From contig CAJVPP010001472.1 in the NCBI GenBank assembly GCA_910592005.1, forward strand, positions 1 to 19,764: a stretch of DNA of 19,764 nucleotides, written 5' to 3'. This DNA is from Funneliformis mosseae (Eukaryota > Glomeromycota > Glomeromycetes > Glomerales > Glomeraceae). Shown here in pieces: positions 10,049 to 19,591 of this stretch; the stretch's first letter is position 1, and each line of letters begins with the position of its first letter. The notes beneath the pieces are model-generated. The model was not told the DNA's origin and made no database searches. It worked only from the letters and a program-made list of their open reading frames with translations. Position numbers and translations under genes: made by a program.

Positions 10049-12081
10049 ACTTACTTTTTTTTAATAAACATATAAAAATATTTAGAATAAATAAATTTTC
10101 ATTTATTTAAAAAAAAATATTAATATAAATAAATATCTTAAAACTGTGATTTTTATGATATTTAAAATATATTCAATAATAAATCAGAAAATACAAAAAA
10201 CTCATAGATTACTTTGGCTAATAAAGCTATAAAAAGTATCTTTAAGAATATGTTAGTATTCACTAAACTTTGTGAAGTAATAAGTAATATAATTGAGTAA
10301 AAAATAAAAAATAAGTCTAAAAGAAATTTAAAATGTAATGATGAATTTACAGATTTTTTAACTATATTAGAAGGGATAAGCTCAAGAGCTTTAGACTATT
10401 TTGATAAAATTTAGAAAACTATTTAATTTAGTTAATTCAATAATGTCATATTATATTAAATTTAATTTATTTAAAATTTTAAAATTTATTTTATTTTTAA
10501 ATTATTATTTATAGATAATTAAGAAGAAATAATGAAGATTATTTAATAAATCTGAACATTTGTTATGAAAATGTAATTAGATTTAAAAGATTAGTTGATA
10601 TAATTAATTATAAGAGACCAATTGCTATAATGACTAATAATACTAAACTTAAGTCACAATTATAATACTTTTTTAGCTTTAAATATATTATTGAATTAAT
10701 ATTACTAATAGAAAAAATAAAGTTAACGTATATAATAATATTCTAAGAATAATTAATAAAATTAAGTTAGAAAATGAAATTGCAAAAAGTGTTTATATAT
10801 ATATTTTATAAGTAAAATTTTAATTTAAATTTTTATATTTACCATATTCAATAATCGTTAGATTACTTTAATTTTTATTTATTTATAAAACAGATTTTGT
10901 TACCAGCATTTCTCCTTGTAATTATTACTTTAATTCTAAATAAAGGAAATGAAACTACAAATGCAATATTACAATTGCATAAACAATTAGTTTTGAAAAT
11001 TAGACTGCAACTTAGCCTTTATATACTTTCTTTGAGATCTAATAGTACTATAACAGAGTATCAAATATAACAGTCAATTTTAAATATTCAAACAAATGAA
11101 AAGTTAATAGTGAGAGAATCTCAATTTAATATTAACATTTCATATCCAATTTTTAATATTGTCAGTAATGTAATATGTGTCTAAAACCAAAAGCATACAA
11201 AAAAATAGTAAGAAATACTTTAATATCTGAATAATATTTAGTAATTTCTTAGCCTGAATTGATCACATTTTACAATTTATTAATAATCATAACTCTATTT
11301 TATACAAAAATGATATTATTAGATTAGACTACCAAAATGATATAGCAGCTTATCAGACTTTTTATTTCTCAAATTTTTACCAAAGTTTAATAACTGATTA
11401 TCAGATTAAAAATGAAATGGAAGGATTTGCTGTTTATATTTTTATAATGGTTAAATATCAAAGTATTTGTTAGTTAACTGTATTATTAATTACTTTAGTT
11501 TTAAAATGCTTACTTTTTTATTTATAAAGGAAAATAATTGTTAGTTATCTCAATAATAATATTGCATCACTTTGAACAAATTTGAATGGTTATGACTGGA
11601 TATTTTTTATTTAACTATAGCAAATTCATATAGAAATTCTTTCTCAAAAATATCCTAAATTTATTTTAATATGACAAAACTTTCTAGCAAATTAAACATT
11701 TACAATTTTTATCTCTCTTTATAAATTACTTATTTTACTAATTAAGGCATATCATGAATATTATTCACAAATACCATTTTATCTTAGTTTTATGGATTTG
11801 AGTCTGTTGAATATTTCTTTGGCATTATGTATCAATTTAATTTGGATTTTAACTTTGCAGATTTAATCTAAATTTCCTAAAATATCACAGTAAAATAAAG
11901 CTTTAAGATTAAAAAAGTTATTTTTTGATCAAGACAAAACTGTTCGTTAAAGTAAATATTTAATTATGCAATTTTCATTATTTTTATATTTTTATAATAA
12001 ATTTTATTATATAGGTTATCATTTTAATTATAATTCTGAAAATTTAGAAGAATCAACATTAGAAATATTTAATGCTTTGAA

Positions 12082-12858
12082 CAATTTAGTTCAGTTCAGA
12101 TTATAAATCTTAAAAATGCTAAACTGAAACTGAACTAAACTGTAAACTGATAAAAATCTGAATTGAACTGAAAATTTTGAATTAATCTGAAATTTCAGAT
12201 CATTTAGAATGATTTTTTATCATTCGTTTGGAATGATAATTTTATCATTTCAATTGAATGATCCTTTTATCATTCTAATTGAATGATTTTCTTATCATTC
12301 GTTTAGAATGATAACTTCAATCGTTCTAAATAAATGATTCTTTTATTGTTTGTTTAGAATAATAATTTTATCATTTCAATCTAATGATCCTTTTATCGTT
12401 CTTTTGGAACAATAATTTAATCATTCTAATCAAACAATTTTCTTATTATTTATTTGAAATAATAACTTCAATCATTTCAAATAAACAATTCTTTTATTCG
12501 TTTATTTAGAATGATAATTTCATCATTCTAATCGAATGATCCTTTTATTATTTGATTAGAATAATAATTTAATCATTTCAATTGAACGATTTTCTTATCG
12601 TTCATTAAAATGATAACTTCAATTATTCTAAATGAATAATTCTTTTATCATTCTTTTGAAACAATAAATTTAATCATTTCAAATAATCTAAAATTTTGAA
12701 TTAATTCAAAATTTTCAGTTCAGATTAGATTTATAATTTGAAAAAAATCTGAACTGAACCAAAAATTTTTGGATTAAATTTTTTGCAATTTGAAATTGAA
12801 CTGAAGTTGATCTGAACTGAAAATTTTTAGATTGATCTGAACTGTTTAGAGCTTTAAA
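12082..12858. repeat. Compound repeat block inserted in the relic
   Basis: The outer parts (about 12088-12200 and 12680-12846) carry repeated TTCAGTTCAGATT on the left and its complement AATCTGAACTGAA on the right. The centre (12200-12680) is an array of GAATGAT..TTATCATTC subunits. Relic coding sequence lies immediately on both sides and in the same frame (EIFNAL on the left; ALKILRL on the right). GCTTTGAA at 12074-12081 matches GCTTTAAA at 12851-12858. This suggests insertion with an 8-bp target duplication; a 5-bp TTTAG duplication is the alternative. It may be a non-autonomous transposon whose interior is made of tandem repeats. Confidence 0.6.
12200..12680. repeat. Tandem array with ~151-bp higher-order period
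   Basis: The subunit is about 25 bp and hairpin-forming: GAATGAT, a short spacer, TTATCATTC, then a variable linker. The marker ATAACTTCAAT recurs at 12311, 12462 and 12613, that is, every 151 bp. The marker ATGATCCTTTTAT recurs near 12258, 12384 and 12536, which shows that the first period lacks one subunit. About six subunits make one higher-order unit and about three units are present, each diverged by transitions such as GAATGAT to AATAAT. Confidence 0.8.
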
Positions 12859-14130
12859 AATATTGAGACTTTAGCTAACAGATAAGCAAATTTTATAAAC
12901 AATAAAATATTCTCAATATTTAGCTTATGAACTTGCTGAATTTTTAAAATGATTAACTTGCAGATATCTTTTTTGTACTAAATTTACAAATTTTAGTTGA
13001 TATACATGAATAAAAAGTTTCAATATCATATAGAAAAGATTATAACAAAAATAATAAATAATAAGATGAAATCATTAAAATTGATCTTATTATAGTATTA
13101 ACAGATACATCTAATAAAATAAAACATATTTTAACAAAGAAAAATAATAACAAAGAAGATTTATTGAATTTATTCTAAAAAGAGTATTTACAATTAATCA
13201 AGAATATTTGTCTATTTTGTATAACAGAGATAGTAGTAAGTTACAAATATTTTTAATTTTAATTTTATTTATTTATTTTTTATTAATCAAATAATTTTTT
13301 ACATAAAATTAATTCTAGATTTTAATATAGTTTAAAAGATAATTTAAATTTTGAAATTCTATTAAAACAATAGCAAAAATATAAAGCATACACTTTTAAA
13401 CCATTTAAACAGAAATTTAAAATAGTTTTTACAAAATCTAATTTTTTAGCTATATAATAAATAAAGTTAGTCATTTCGTTGCATATTTTACTAAAAATGA
13501 AAATCCTGAGTAATAATTTATCATTCAATATGAAAAGATATAAAAAGAAAATTATAAAAAAGTATCAATTACTTTAGCTCAGCTTATATTGAAAAATTGA
13601 CATAATCAAAAAAAAGAAAAAAAAAGTGCAGCATTCGCATATTTCAAGTAAGTATAATTTTTTATTATATATCTTTATTTATCATTACAGTTAATAATTT
13701 TTATTATTTAATTTTACTCTTAAAGATCCAAATACTGAAAATGCAAATATTTCAAAAGATTTTCTATTAATTAAGGAAAATTATATAATTGTTTTATATA
13801 GTAATCAAATATGCGTAAAGAAGATTATTGCAGTATACTTTGAAACTTATGGTAATCATTACTATATAGATGAAGCAATAATAAATTTAAATGATATATC
13901 TTATATATCTTTACATGTTTATATTCTAATTCATCATCTGTTTAGTGATTTGACTAAAGAAGAATATAATATATTAACTTATTATCTTGCTTCTAATATT
14001 ATTTATTATATTAAATCAGTTAATGTATTAGTTGAAGAAAATATATTAAAGCTATTAGGAGATGAAAAACAATATTATTATAGTTATTTTAATCAAAAAG
14101 ATATAATTAAAACAATATAATTGTAATATT

Positions 14131-14600
14131 TTATGATACATTTTAAATATAATAATAATAAATAAATAAATTATATAATAATAAAGTCACAAGATTAGTT
14201 TACATATTTTTTTCAAATATCTGATATCATATGTTAATTTTGCATACTAACCTTATTAAGAACTCTTGTGTACAATTATTAAAAAAAATTTTATTATCTT
14301 CTGATCTTTATATATATTTTTTAAGATCCTATTAGAATGATTATAATTTTAAAAGAAATTATCTTTATTCCTATATATAATAAGTTATAATATAAAATTC
14401 ACATACCTTTTATATAAAATTAATTATTAATTTTTTAAAATTTTAATATTATAACATATAGAAATAAGTAAATATATAAAAGATTTATATATAGATATTT
14501 TGAAAAAGTTTATTTTATTATTAAAAAGTAAGATAAGATTAAAATTAAAACAATTTATAATTGTTAGCACTATATATAAATTTTTTCCTTTTGTATCAAT
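14131..14600. other. A+T-rich spacer
   Basis: It opens with (AATA)n-like sequence just after the relic's stop and continues as very A+T-rich DNA with stops in all frames. Nothing further was recognised. Confidence 0.4.
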
Positions 14601-14811
14601 AAAGAAGCAGATTTGAAAAATACATTAGAAGATATTGTTATACCTAAAAATAATGTGCAAAAATGATCTATAAGAATGAAAGGATGATCAATTTCATGTA
14701 ATACTAAAAATGATTTGCAGTACTATAACTAAATTAGATAATTAAATGATTTACATGTCTTATTTCCTAAATTTGGTAGTCTAATTTTTGTTATACAAAT
14801 AGGCCTTGTTA
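14601..14811 (+). pseudogene. Coding-like fragment, unrecognised family
   Basis: One frame runs from KEADLKNTLEDIVIPKNN to LNDLHVLFPKFGSLIFVIQ over 70 codons. It has four stops (TGA, TGA, TAA, TAA) where Trp or Gln would fit, the same damage pattern as in the other relics. There is no start codon and no family was recognised. Sequence after about 14812 becomes T-rich simple sequence, so the reading frame is probably cut there. Confidence 0.35.
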
Positions 14812-15208
14812 CGTCATACGATATTTATGACATTTATTACATTTATTTCATTTTTATCATTTATTTTATTTACTTCGTTTATGTTATTTATTTATTATAT
14901 TTATTTTATATATTTTATTTATTTTCTTTATTTTATTTATTTTATCGTTATTAATAAGTATTTTTTATATAAATAGGAATGATTCATCGATGTAAAAATG
15001 GGAAGAACTGTCTTGTCTTGAATAATTCTTTTGATAAATAAACTGTTTAGTACAGACGCGCTGACAGAGACAGTACTAGTCTTTTGTTTGTTAAATAATT
15101 ATTTGCATGTATTTTACTCAGTTTATTGTGATTCTCTTTAATTTCTTATCTTGTATCTTTATTCTTACTCTTCTGTGTGAAGGAAACCTTCTGCTAAACT
15201 GTGATATC
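14807..15208 (+). mobile_element. Possible decayed LTR (weak)
   Basis: The stretch opens TGTTACGTCATACG, has a T-rich (ATTT)n-like section to about 14950, then TATATAAATAGG at 14966-14977, AATAAACTG near 15037 and a locally GC-richer stretch (ACAGACGCGCTGACAGAGAC). It ends near CTGCTAAAC, followed by TGTGATATCATAGG. That last string resembles a degenerate primer-binding site of the TTGGTATCAGAGC type (9 of 13 by eye). Against the call, the reading frame of the next fragment is open through this supposed end, no second LTR is in the window, and the TG..CA ends are not clean. Confidence 0.3.
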
Positions 15209-15616
15209 ATAGGTGATTTACTCGCGATCTAAAAGAACTGGCATAACAATATTTATCGATTTGAAGATTCAATATTTAATAATCTTGCAGATAATATTTA
15301 GACTTTTAATCTTTCCTTTTCAATACAGTTAAAAGAATTTCTTAATATTTTCAAAGAAAATATTATTTTTAAAATTTTTGTAAACAATCAAATTATTGAA
15401 GAATTTGTCTATCTTTTTAGAAATACTGATGAGAAAAATATACATTTAGAAGAAAAAGATAATAGTTGTAAAAGTTCTGTTATTAGTATTAGTATTATCA
15501 TTATTAGTTTAAATATTATACATATTTTTCTATTCCAACAGGATAATGCGAAAGAATATTTGAAGTTAGTAAGAAAAAATAAAAAGTTTATTAAAATTAA
15601 AACAAATATAATATAA
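15110..15616 (+). pseudogene. Coding-like frame, unrecognised family
   Basis: A single frame reads NCDIIGDLLAI, stop, KNWHNNIYRFEDSIFNNLAD, then a TAG at 15299-15301, then 104 open codons to TAA at 15614-15616 (FSIQLKEFLNIFKEN, EEFVYLFRNTDEKNIHLEE). Both internal stops could be former Gln or Trp codons. Composition is coding-like, with Lys, Glu, Asn and Ile. No start ATG or known motif is present. The segment near residues 95-110 before the end is Ile/Ser-rich (SVISISIIIISLNII) and could be a membrane segment or a low-complexity artefact. Confidence 0.4.
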
Positions 15617-15899
15617 TAAATAAATATCAATACATATTTTAGTAATACTTAGCTTGTAACTATGTTATATAATATTTAATTTAAAATGTATTAGAGAAAA
15701 TATTCAAATTTTAATAAAATCAACAAAAAATTTAAGGTTGTGATAATTATGTAATAATATATGTTATTTTATTAGCTATTCTATAAATGTATACTTCTTT
15801 AAGTATATAATAGTAATTAAGCCTGAGAGCATGTATTTATAGGGTATTTACTGTATATATTTTTTATTAATTTAAAATAGTAATATATTAATTAAAGAT
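15617..15899. other. A+T-rich spacer
   Basis: No gene, repeat or structured element was recognised between the reading frame above and the TGTAATTAGTTG repeats. Confidence 0.4.
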
Positions 15900-16045
15900 A
15901 ATGTTGCAATTAGTTGTAACTAATGATAAATAAATATTATAATATTGTAATTAGTTGTGAAATTAATAAAAATTAAGTTGTAACTAATTGTAATCAATAA
16001 TAAATAAGCATTACAATAATTGCAATTTAGTTGTAATATCATCTT
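15900..16045. repeat. Short degenerate repeat around TTGYAATTAGTTGTAACTAA
   Basis: Variants occur at about 15904 (TTGCAATTAGTTGTAACTAA), 15946 (TTGTAATTAGTTGTGAAATT), 15975 (AGTTGTAACTAATTGTAAT) and 16019 (TTGCAATTTAGTTGTAAT). The spacers share AATAAATA(A/T). The motif is nearly self-complementary, so copies read in both directions. Confidence 0.5.
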
Positions 16046-16320
16046 TAATATTGATGTAAAAATTTTTATAAATTAAATTTTTAAAAAATTTATATTATTA
16101 TTTAATAATCTAAATTAATTTTATTATGTTAAATTAAGTTAGCTAATTCTAAATTTTGAATTTATTAAATTTTATCATATAATTTGATTTTTTTTAAAAA
16201 ATTAATTATCAAGTTTTGGTATTTTAGATAATATTATTAATCTTATTAAAAAAATTTTATAAAATTTTATAAAGATTTTATTTAAGAATAAAAAAATCTA
16301 AAATTTTATAAGTTAACATA

Positions 16321-16350
16321 AGGTTATGCAACTTTAATATTTCAGTTCAT
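16321..16350 (+). repeat. Inverted repeat arm (partner 17574-17603)
   Basis: The 30 bases here match the reverse complement of 17574-17603 at 27 positions (AGGTTATG, AACTTTAAT and TTCAGTTCAT are shared). A further AAAAAAAGTTTATATATAAA follows both, but at different distances. The arms bracket the deleted Tc1 element at 16581-17164. Confidence 0.5.
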
Positions 16351-16580
16351 ATAACATTAAAATTTAAAAATTGATCTAGAGATCCAGAGTTTATTAATGA
16401 TTATTTTTTATATTAAAAAAAGTTTATATATAAATATTATGCTATCTGATTAATTAATATTTAAGAAGACAAGGTTATATAAAGTAAATTTTCAGATTCT
16501 GTAATCTGATTGTGTTAATTTACGAAAATTTAGAATTTTTTTTTATAGTAAAATTTTTATCATATAATCTTTACATAATA

Positions 16581-17164
16581 CACTACCTTTGAAAAAGTAT
16601 CTAGTCAACTAAAATAATATTTTATTTATTTGAGATTTTTGATATAATAAAACATTTAATATATTTAATATTCAGTAGGTCATCCTTAACTTCTAATGCA
16701 TATTTCAATTCTATGTGACATGCTTTATATAAGTTTAATATAAGTTTTAAATGGAATTTTTCTTCATTCTTCTTGCAATATTTTCTTAAGTTCACAAAGA
16801 TTTTTTGGTATTACTAGAATTAGCATGTTGAGTGATTATATTTATAACAGTGCTTTGTAAAATCTTTAAAAGATGAGCAATAGCTTTATGGGTTCTTTCA
16901 GCTATCTGTAAATTGATTATTTTTTTATGTTCAAACTTATTTAATTTGCGACTTTTTCTCATATTGAACGATGCAATTTTAAAAAAAGAGAAATATTTAC
17001 GTTTTTATTTATTAAATTAATCTATATATTTATTATATGAATATAAATATATATATTTAATTGTCAGAATCAGGAGATTTATTTTTAAAAAAAATAGCTA
17101 ATTAATATGTTCAATCTTGAGTAATTTAAGAAGAACTTAACCAGATACTTTTCTGAGAATAGTG
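16581..17164 (-). mobile_element. Non-autonomous Tc1-type element, internal deletion
   Basis: The element is bounded by TA (16579-16580 and 17165-17166) and by terminal inverted repeats. The left end reads CACTACCTTTGAAAAAGTAT and the right end, on the other strand, CACTATTCTCAGAAAAGTAT. About 21 of the first 30 bases match, including AAAAGTATCT. The 584-bp body keeps the transposase start and end but no catalytic core. It belongs with the element starting at 18509, whose left end shares AAAAGTATCTGATCAA. Confidence 0.8.
16665..16962 (-). pseudogene. Tc1-type transposase remnant: N- and C-termini only
   Basis: From the ATG at 16962 the frame reads MRKSRKLNKFEHKKIINLQ, aligned with MGKNRKLNEFERKKVIGLW of the element at 18735. 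It runs through the first helix-turn-helix to a TGA at 16794-16792. Directly after that, in another frame, comes ELKKILQEE-stop-RKIPFKTY, then SMSHRIE, and the terminal PTEY before TAA at 16665-16667. This matches the usual Tc1 C-terminus (SMPRRIE.. KGGPTKY). The whole DDE core, some 200 residues, is missing, so it cannot encode a transposase. It could only have moved when served by a relative. Confidence 0.8.
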
Positions 17165-17166
17165 TA

Positions 17167-17974
17167 TAAAATTAGCATTTCAGATTTGTTTAAAAGAAAA
17201 TAACAGTGAAATAAAAATACATATAAAAAAATTTACATATAAAAAAGAAAAAAAAGTATGACTGTGTTAATTTTAAAATTTATCTAAAATTTTCTTTGAT
17301 TAGCCTAATCATATAATAATCACATTTAATTTTAATTCTATCAAAATATTTATTATACATTAAAAATAAGTTATAATTCTAAAATTTTTAAGGATTAAAA
17401 ACAAAAATAAAAAATTTTTTTTATAATAAGTTGTAAAAAAGAAATTATATATAATTATAATACAATAAAGTTTTAACTTACTAATAAAATTACATTTTAT
17501 AAGTTACATGATAAACTTTTTATATATAAACTTTTTTTTGTTAAAATTTGAAAAAGTGATTCAGCTGGATGACATGAACTGAAGAATTAAAGTTACATAA
17601 CCTAATTTTAATTATTAAAATTTTTTTAAAAATAAAATAGATAATGAAACTATAGATTCTAATAATTAATAAAAATTTTTTAATAAAAGATTTTTTTTAT
17701 ATTAAAAATTATTTAAAAATAATAAAGAATTAAATTAATGAATTATAATAGAAATTAAATAATTATAAATTATAAATAAATTTAAATGAAATATAAAAGT
17801 TTTAGGATAATCTTATTTTATTTTTTAAATATTTTTATTAATTTAATAAATTAAATATTTTATAATATTAAAATATTAGATATTAATATCATATATTATT
17901 AATGTAAAATAAATTATATTAAATAATTTTATTTAATAATATAACATTATATATAATGCTATTATTTAAACTTA
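17167..17974. other. A+T-rich spacer with one inverted-repeat arm
   Basis: This is nearly pure A+T with no coding-like frame. It contains the arm at 17574-17603 that pairs with 16321-16350. Nothing else was recognised. Confidence 0.4.
17574..17603 (-). repeat. Inverted repeat arm (partner 16321-16350)
   Basis: This is the reverse-complement partner of 16321-16350, with three mismatches in 30 bases. The arms lie about 1.25 kb apart, on either side of the deleted Tc1 element. Confidence 0.5.
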
Positions 17975-18184
17975 TTTTAGATTTAATAAAATATCTAAAC
18001 TTTTAGTTTTGCTAATTTTTTACTAAGATTTTAATATAGTTTTACTATTTTTATAAGTTTTGATAAAATTTTTTTTTTTTGAATTTTGCAGATTTTTTAA
18101 TAAACTTTTAATATAATTTTACTAAATTTTATCTTTTACTATTTAGATGACTTTTAAAACCTTTAGTTTTTAACTAATAACCTT
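17975..18184 (-). repeat. Dispersed repeat, copy 2
   Basis: This is the inverted copy of 4048-4256 and keeps the same order of anchor strings along about 205 bp. Its outer end lies only five bases from the MITE that starts at 18189. Confidence 0.6.
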
Positions 18185-18188
18185 AATT

Positions 18189-18351
18189 ATATGGGTTGAT
18201 TGCTAGAAAAATCAGGTTCTAGGAAATTTTTAGCAAAATTGAGATTTTTATTGCATTTTAGTTTTTGATGTTATTAGATTAAAATGTATTAAGCTCTTTA
18301 TTTTAGTCAAAAATTTCTCGGAACCCGATTTTCCTAGAAATACTCCCATAT
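18189..18351. mobile_element. MITE-like 163-bp inverted-repeat element
   Basis: Arms of about 45 bp (18189-18233 and 18307-18351) begin ATATGGG on each strand. They share CTAG(A/G)AAAATC(A/G)GGTTC, then (A/G)GAAATTTTT; differences are mostly transitions. The centre, about 70 bp, is non-coding. A TA or ATAT target duplication is possible, because ATAT borders both ends, but this cannot be separated from the repeat itself. Confidence 0.68.
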
Positions 18352-18508
18352 TTTAATATTTTAATAATTTTAATTATTATAATTATCAATTATTTTTATT
18401 TATAAAATTGAGATTTTATTATAGAGTATAATAAAATAATAGTAAATTTTTTATACTAATTTTGATTAATATAAGATATTAAATATTAGTATATTAAAAT
18501 TTAAAGTA

Positions 18509-19553
18509 TACTACCCTATCAAAAGTATCTGATCAAGCTCTTTTTGATTATTTTGAGATCAGATATATTAATTAATATAAATTTTTTTTTAAATAAATGC
18601 TCCAAGTTCTGACAAATAAAATTTATATATTTGTTTTTTGTTATGATATATACATCAAATTTGGCAATAAAAATAAAAACAATGATCAATTTTGCGTAGT
18701 GATGATCTTTAACTTTTTACTGCACTTTCAAAATATGGGAAAAAATCGCAAATTAAATGAATTTGAGCGTAAAAAAGTCATTGGACTTTGGATAGGAGGA
18801 AGACTCATAAAACCATTAGTTGTGTCTTAAAAATTCCAAAAAGTACTATTACAGACACAATTTCTCAATACAAAAATCTCAACAATGGATTAACAGCTAA
18901 AAGAACCAGAAGACCATGTTTCATGAATAATGATGATTGTTATAACCTTTCAAAAATTGTTAAAAAAAAACAATTGACTTTCTCTTAAAGAAATTCAATA
19001 AAAATTTAATAGTTCACAAGATAAAAAAATTTCAGCTGTAACCATTTGTAAAAACCTTTATCAAATAGGGATTAATTCACAGGTTTTTGCGTTAAAACCA
19101 CTTCTTACTGAAGCTCAACATGAAAAATGATTGTCATGGTGTATAGAACGACAAGATTGGTCAGTTAAATAGTGGATAACTGTCATTTAGAGTGATAAGT
19201 CCAGATTTACCTTTTTTTAAAATGATAGTCCTATTCGTATTTGGCGAAAAGATGAAACCTGATACAATATTGAGAATTTAACACCAACAGTTAAATATGG
19301 TAGTGAAGGTGTTATAGTATGGGGATGTTTTTCAGGAAAAGGATTGAGACCATTGGTAAAAGTAAATGGTAAAATAAATAGATTTAGTTACATTGATATT
19401 TTAGAAAAAAATTTATTATCATTCATCTATTCTAAACATTGTAAACAGCCTTATGCATTTCAGGATGATAATGCTCCTATTCATACTGCAAGAGATGTCA
19501 AAAATTGGATTATAAAGAAAAAGATTAAAATTCTTCCAGATTGGCCTCCCAAT
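18509..19553 (+). mobile_element. Tc1-type element, 3' end broken off
   Basis: The left inverted repeat begins TACTACCCTATCAAAAGTAT at 18509, preceded by TA. It shares AAAAGTATCTGATCAA-type sequence with the ends of the element at 16581-17164. The transposase relic follows from 18735. Homology stops after the codon for Asn in DWPPN at 19551-19553; the expected remainder (the third catalytic residue, C-terminus and right repeat) is not seen before the window ends. Confidence 0.75.
18735..19553 (+). pseudogene. Tc1-type transposase, truncated and frameshifted
   Basis: The ATG at 18735 gives MGKNRKLNEFERKKVIGLW. Near 18800 the frame shifts and continues HKTISCVLKIPKSTITDTIS (helix-turn-helix), then shifts back near 18985. 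Stops interrupt the part with ERQDWS and ITVI-stop-SDKSRF (first Asp at 19194-19196; the usual SDESRF has become SDKSRF). From 19344 the frame is open: VKVNGKINRFSYIDILEKNL, FQDDNAPIHTARDVKNW (second Asp at 19467-19469) and LPDWPPN. The normal continuation SPDLNPIE with the third acidic residue is absent. Homology ends at 19553 and 27 unrelated bases follow to a stop at 19578-19580. The element is dead. Confidence 0.86.
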
Positions 19554-19591
19554 AAAAAATTTGATATAAAAATTCCATAAAAATATTAAGT

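Larger units (their letters stand above)
10211..14120 (+). pseudogene. Decayed multi-exon copy of a multicopy fungal protein family
   Basis: Coding-like segments in order: 10211-10436 (ends NDEFTDFLTILEG... ALDYFDKI); 10515-10811 (RFKRLVDIINYKRPIAIMT), followed by a gtaaaa donor; 10894-11450, from a cag acceptor (LPAFLLVIITLILNKGN, NQKHTKK at about 11185, LDYQNDIAAYQ); 11533-11950 (SVEYFFGIMYQ, FADLI, NKALRLKKLFFDQDKTVR); 12014-12081; 12856-13250 (YSQYLAYELAEFLK); 13334-13647; and 13695-14120, the last being open for 141 codons to the stop (VKKIIAVYFETYGNHYY, DISYISLHVYI). I recall this order, with a DPKHAKKTxRN / SGARLL core, from a high-copy uncharacterised family in Rhizophagus and some basidiomycetes. 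Its function is unknown; a transposase role is only a guess from copy number. Stops mostly replace Gln or Trp (for example V-TAA-N at 11179 where VQD is expected). A repeat block at 12082-12858 splits it. Confidence 0.72.

Noticed and set aside
8544..10165. CACAGT at 8544 and ACTGTG near 10145 as inverted repeats of the 9017 transposon
   Set aside because: Beyond six bases the match is only A+T background, and no TA borders both ends.
12200..12680. CRISPR-like array
   Set aside because: Repeats and spacers are equally diverged, subunits are self-complementary, there are no cas genes and the genome is eukaryotic.
13322..13528. Minus-strand 68-codon frame
   Set aside because: The plus strand here reads as a degraded exon of the 10211-14120 relic (FEILLKQ, FKPFKQKFKIVF, KVSHFVAYFTKNENPE), so this is its shadow.
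15409..15630. Minus-strand 73-codon hydrophobic frame
   Set aside because: It lies opposite a plus-strand frame with coding-like composition; hydrophobic Ile/Phe-rich reading is typical of antisense to Lys/Asn/Glu-rich sequence.
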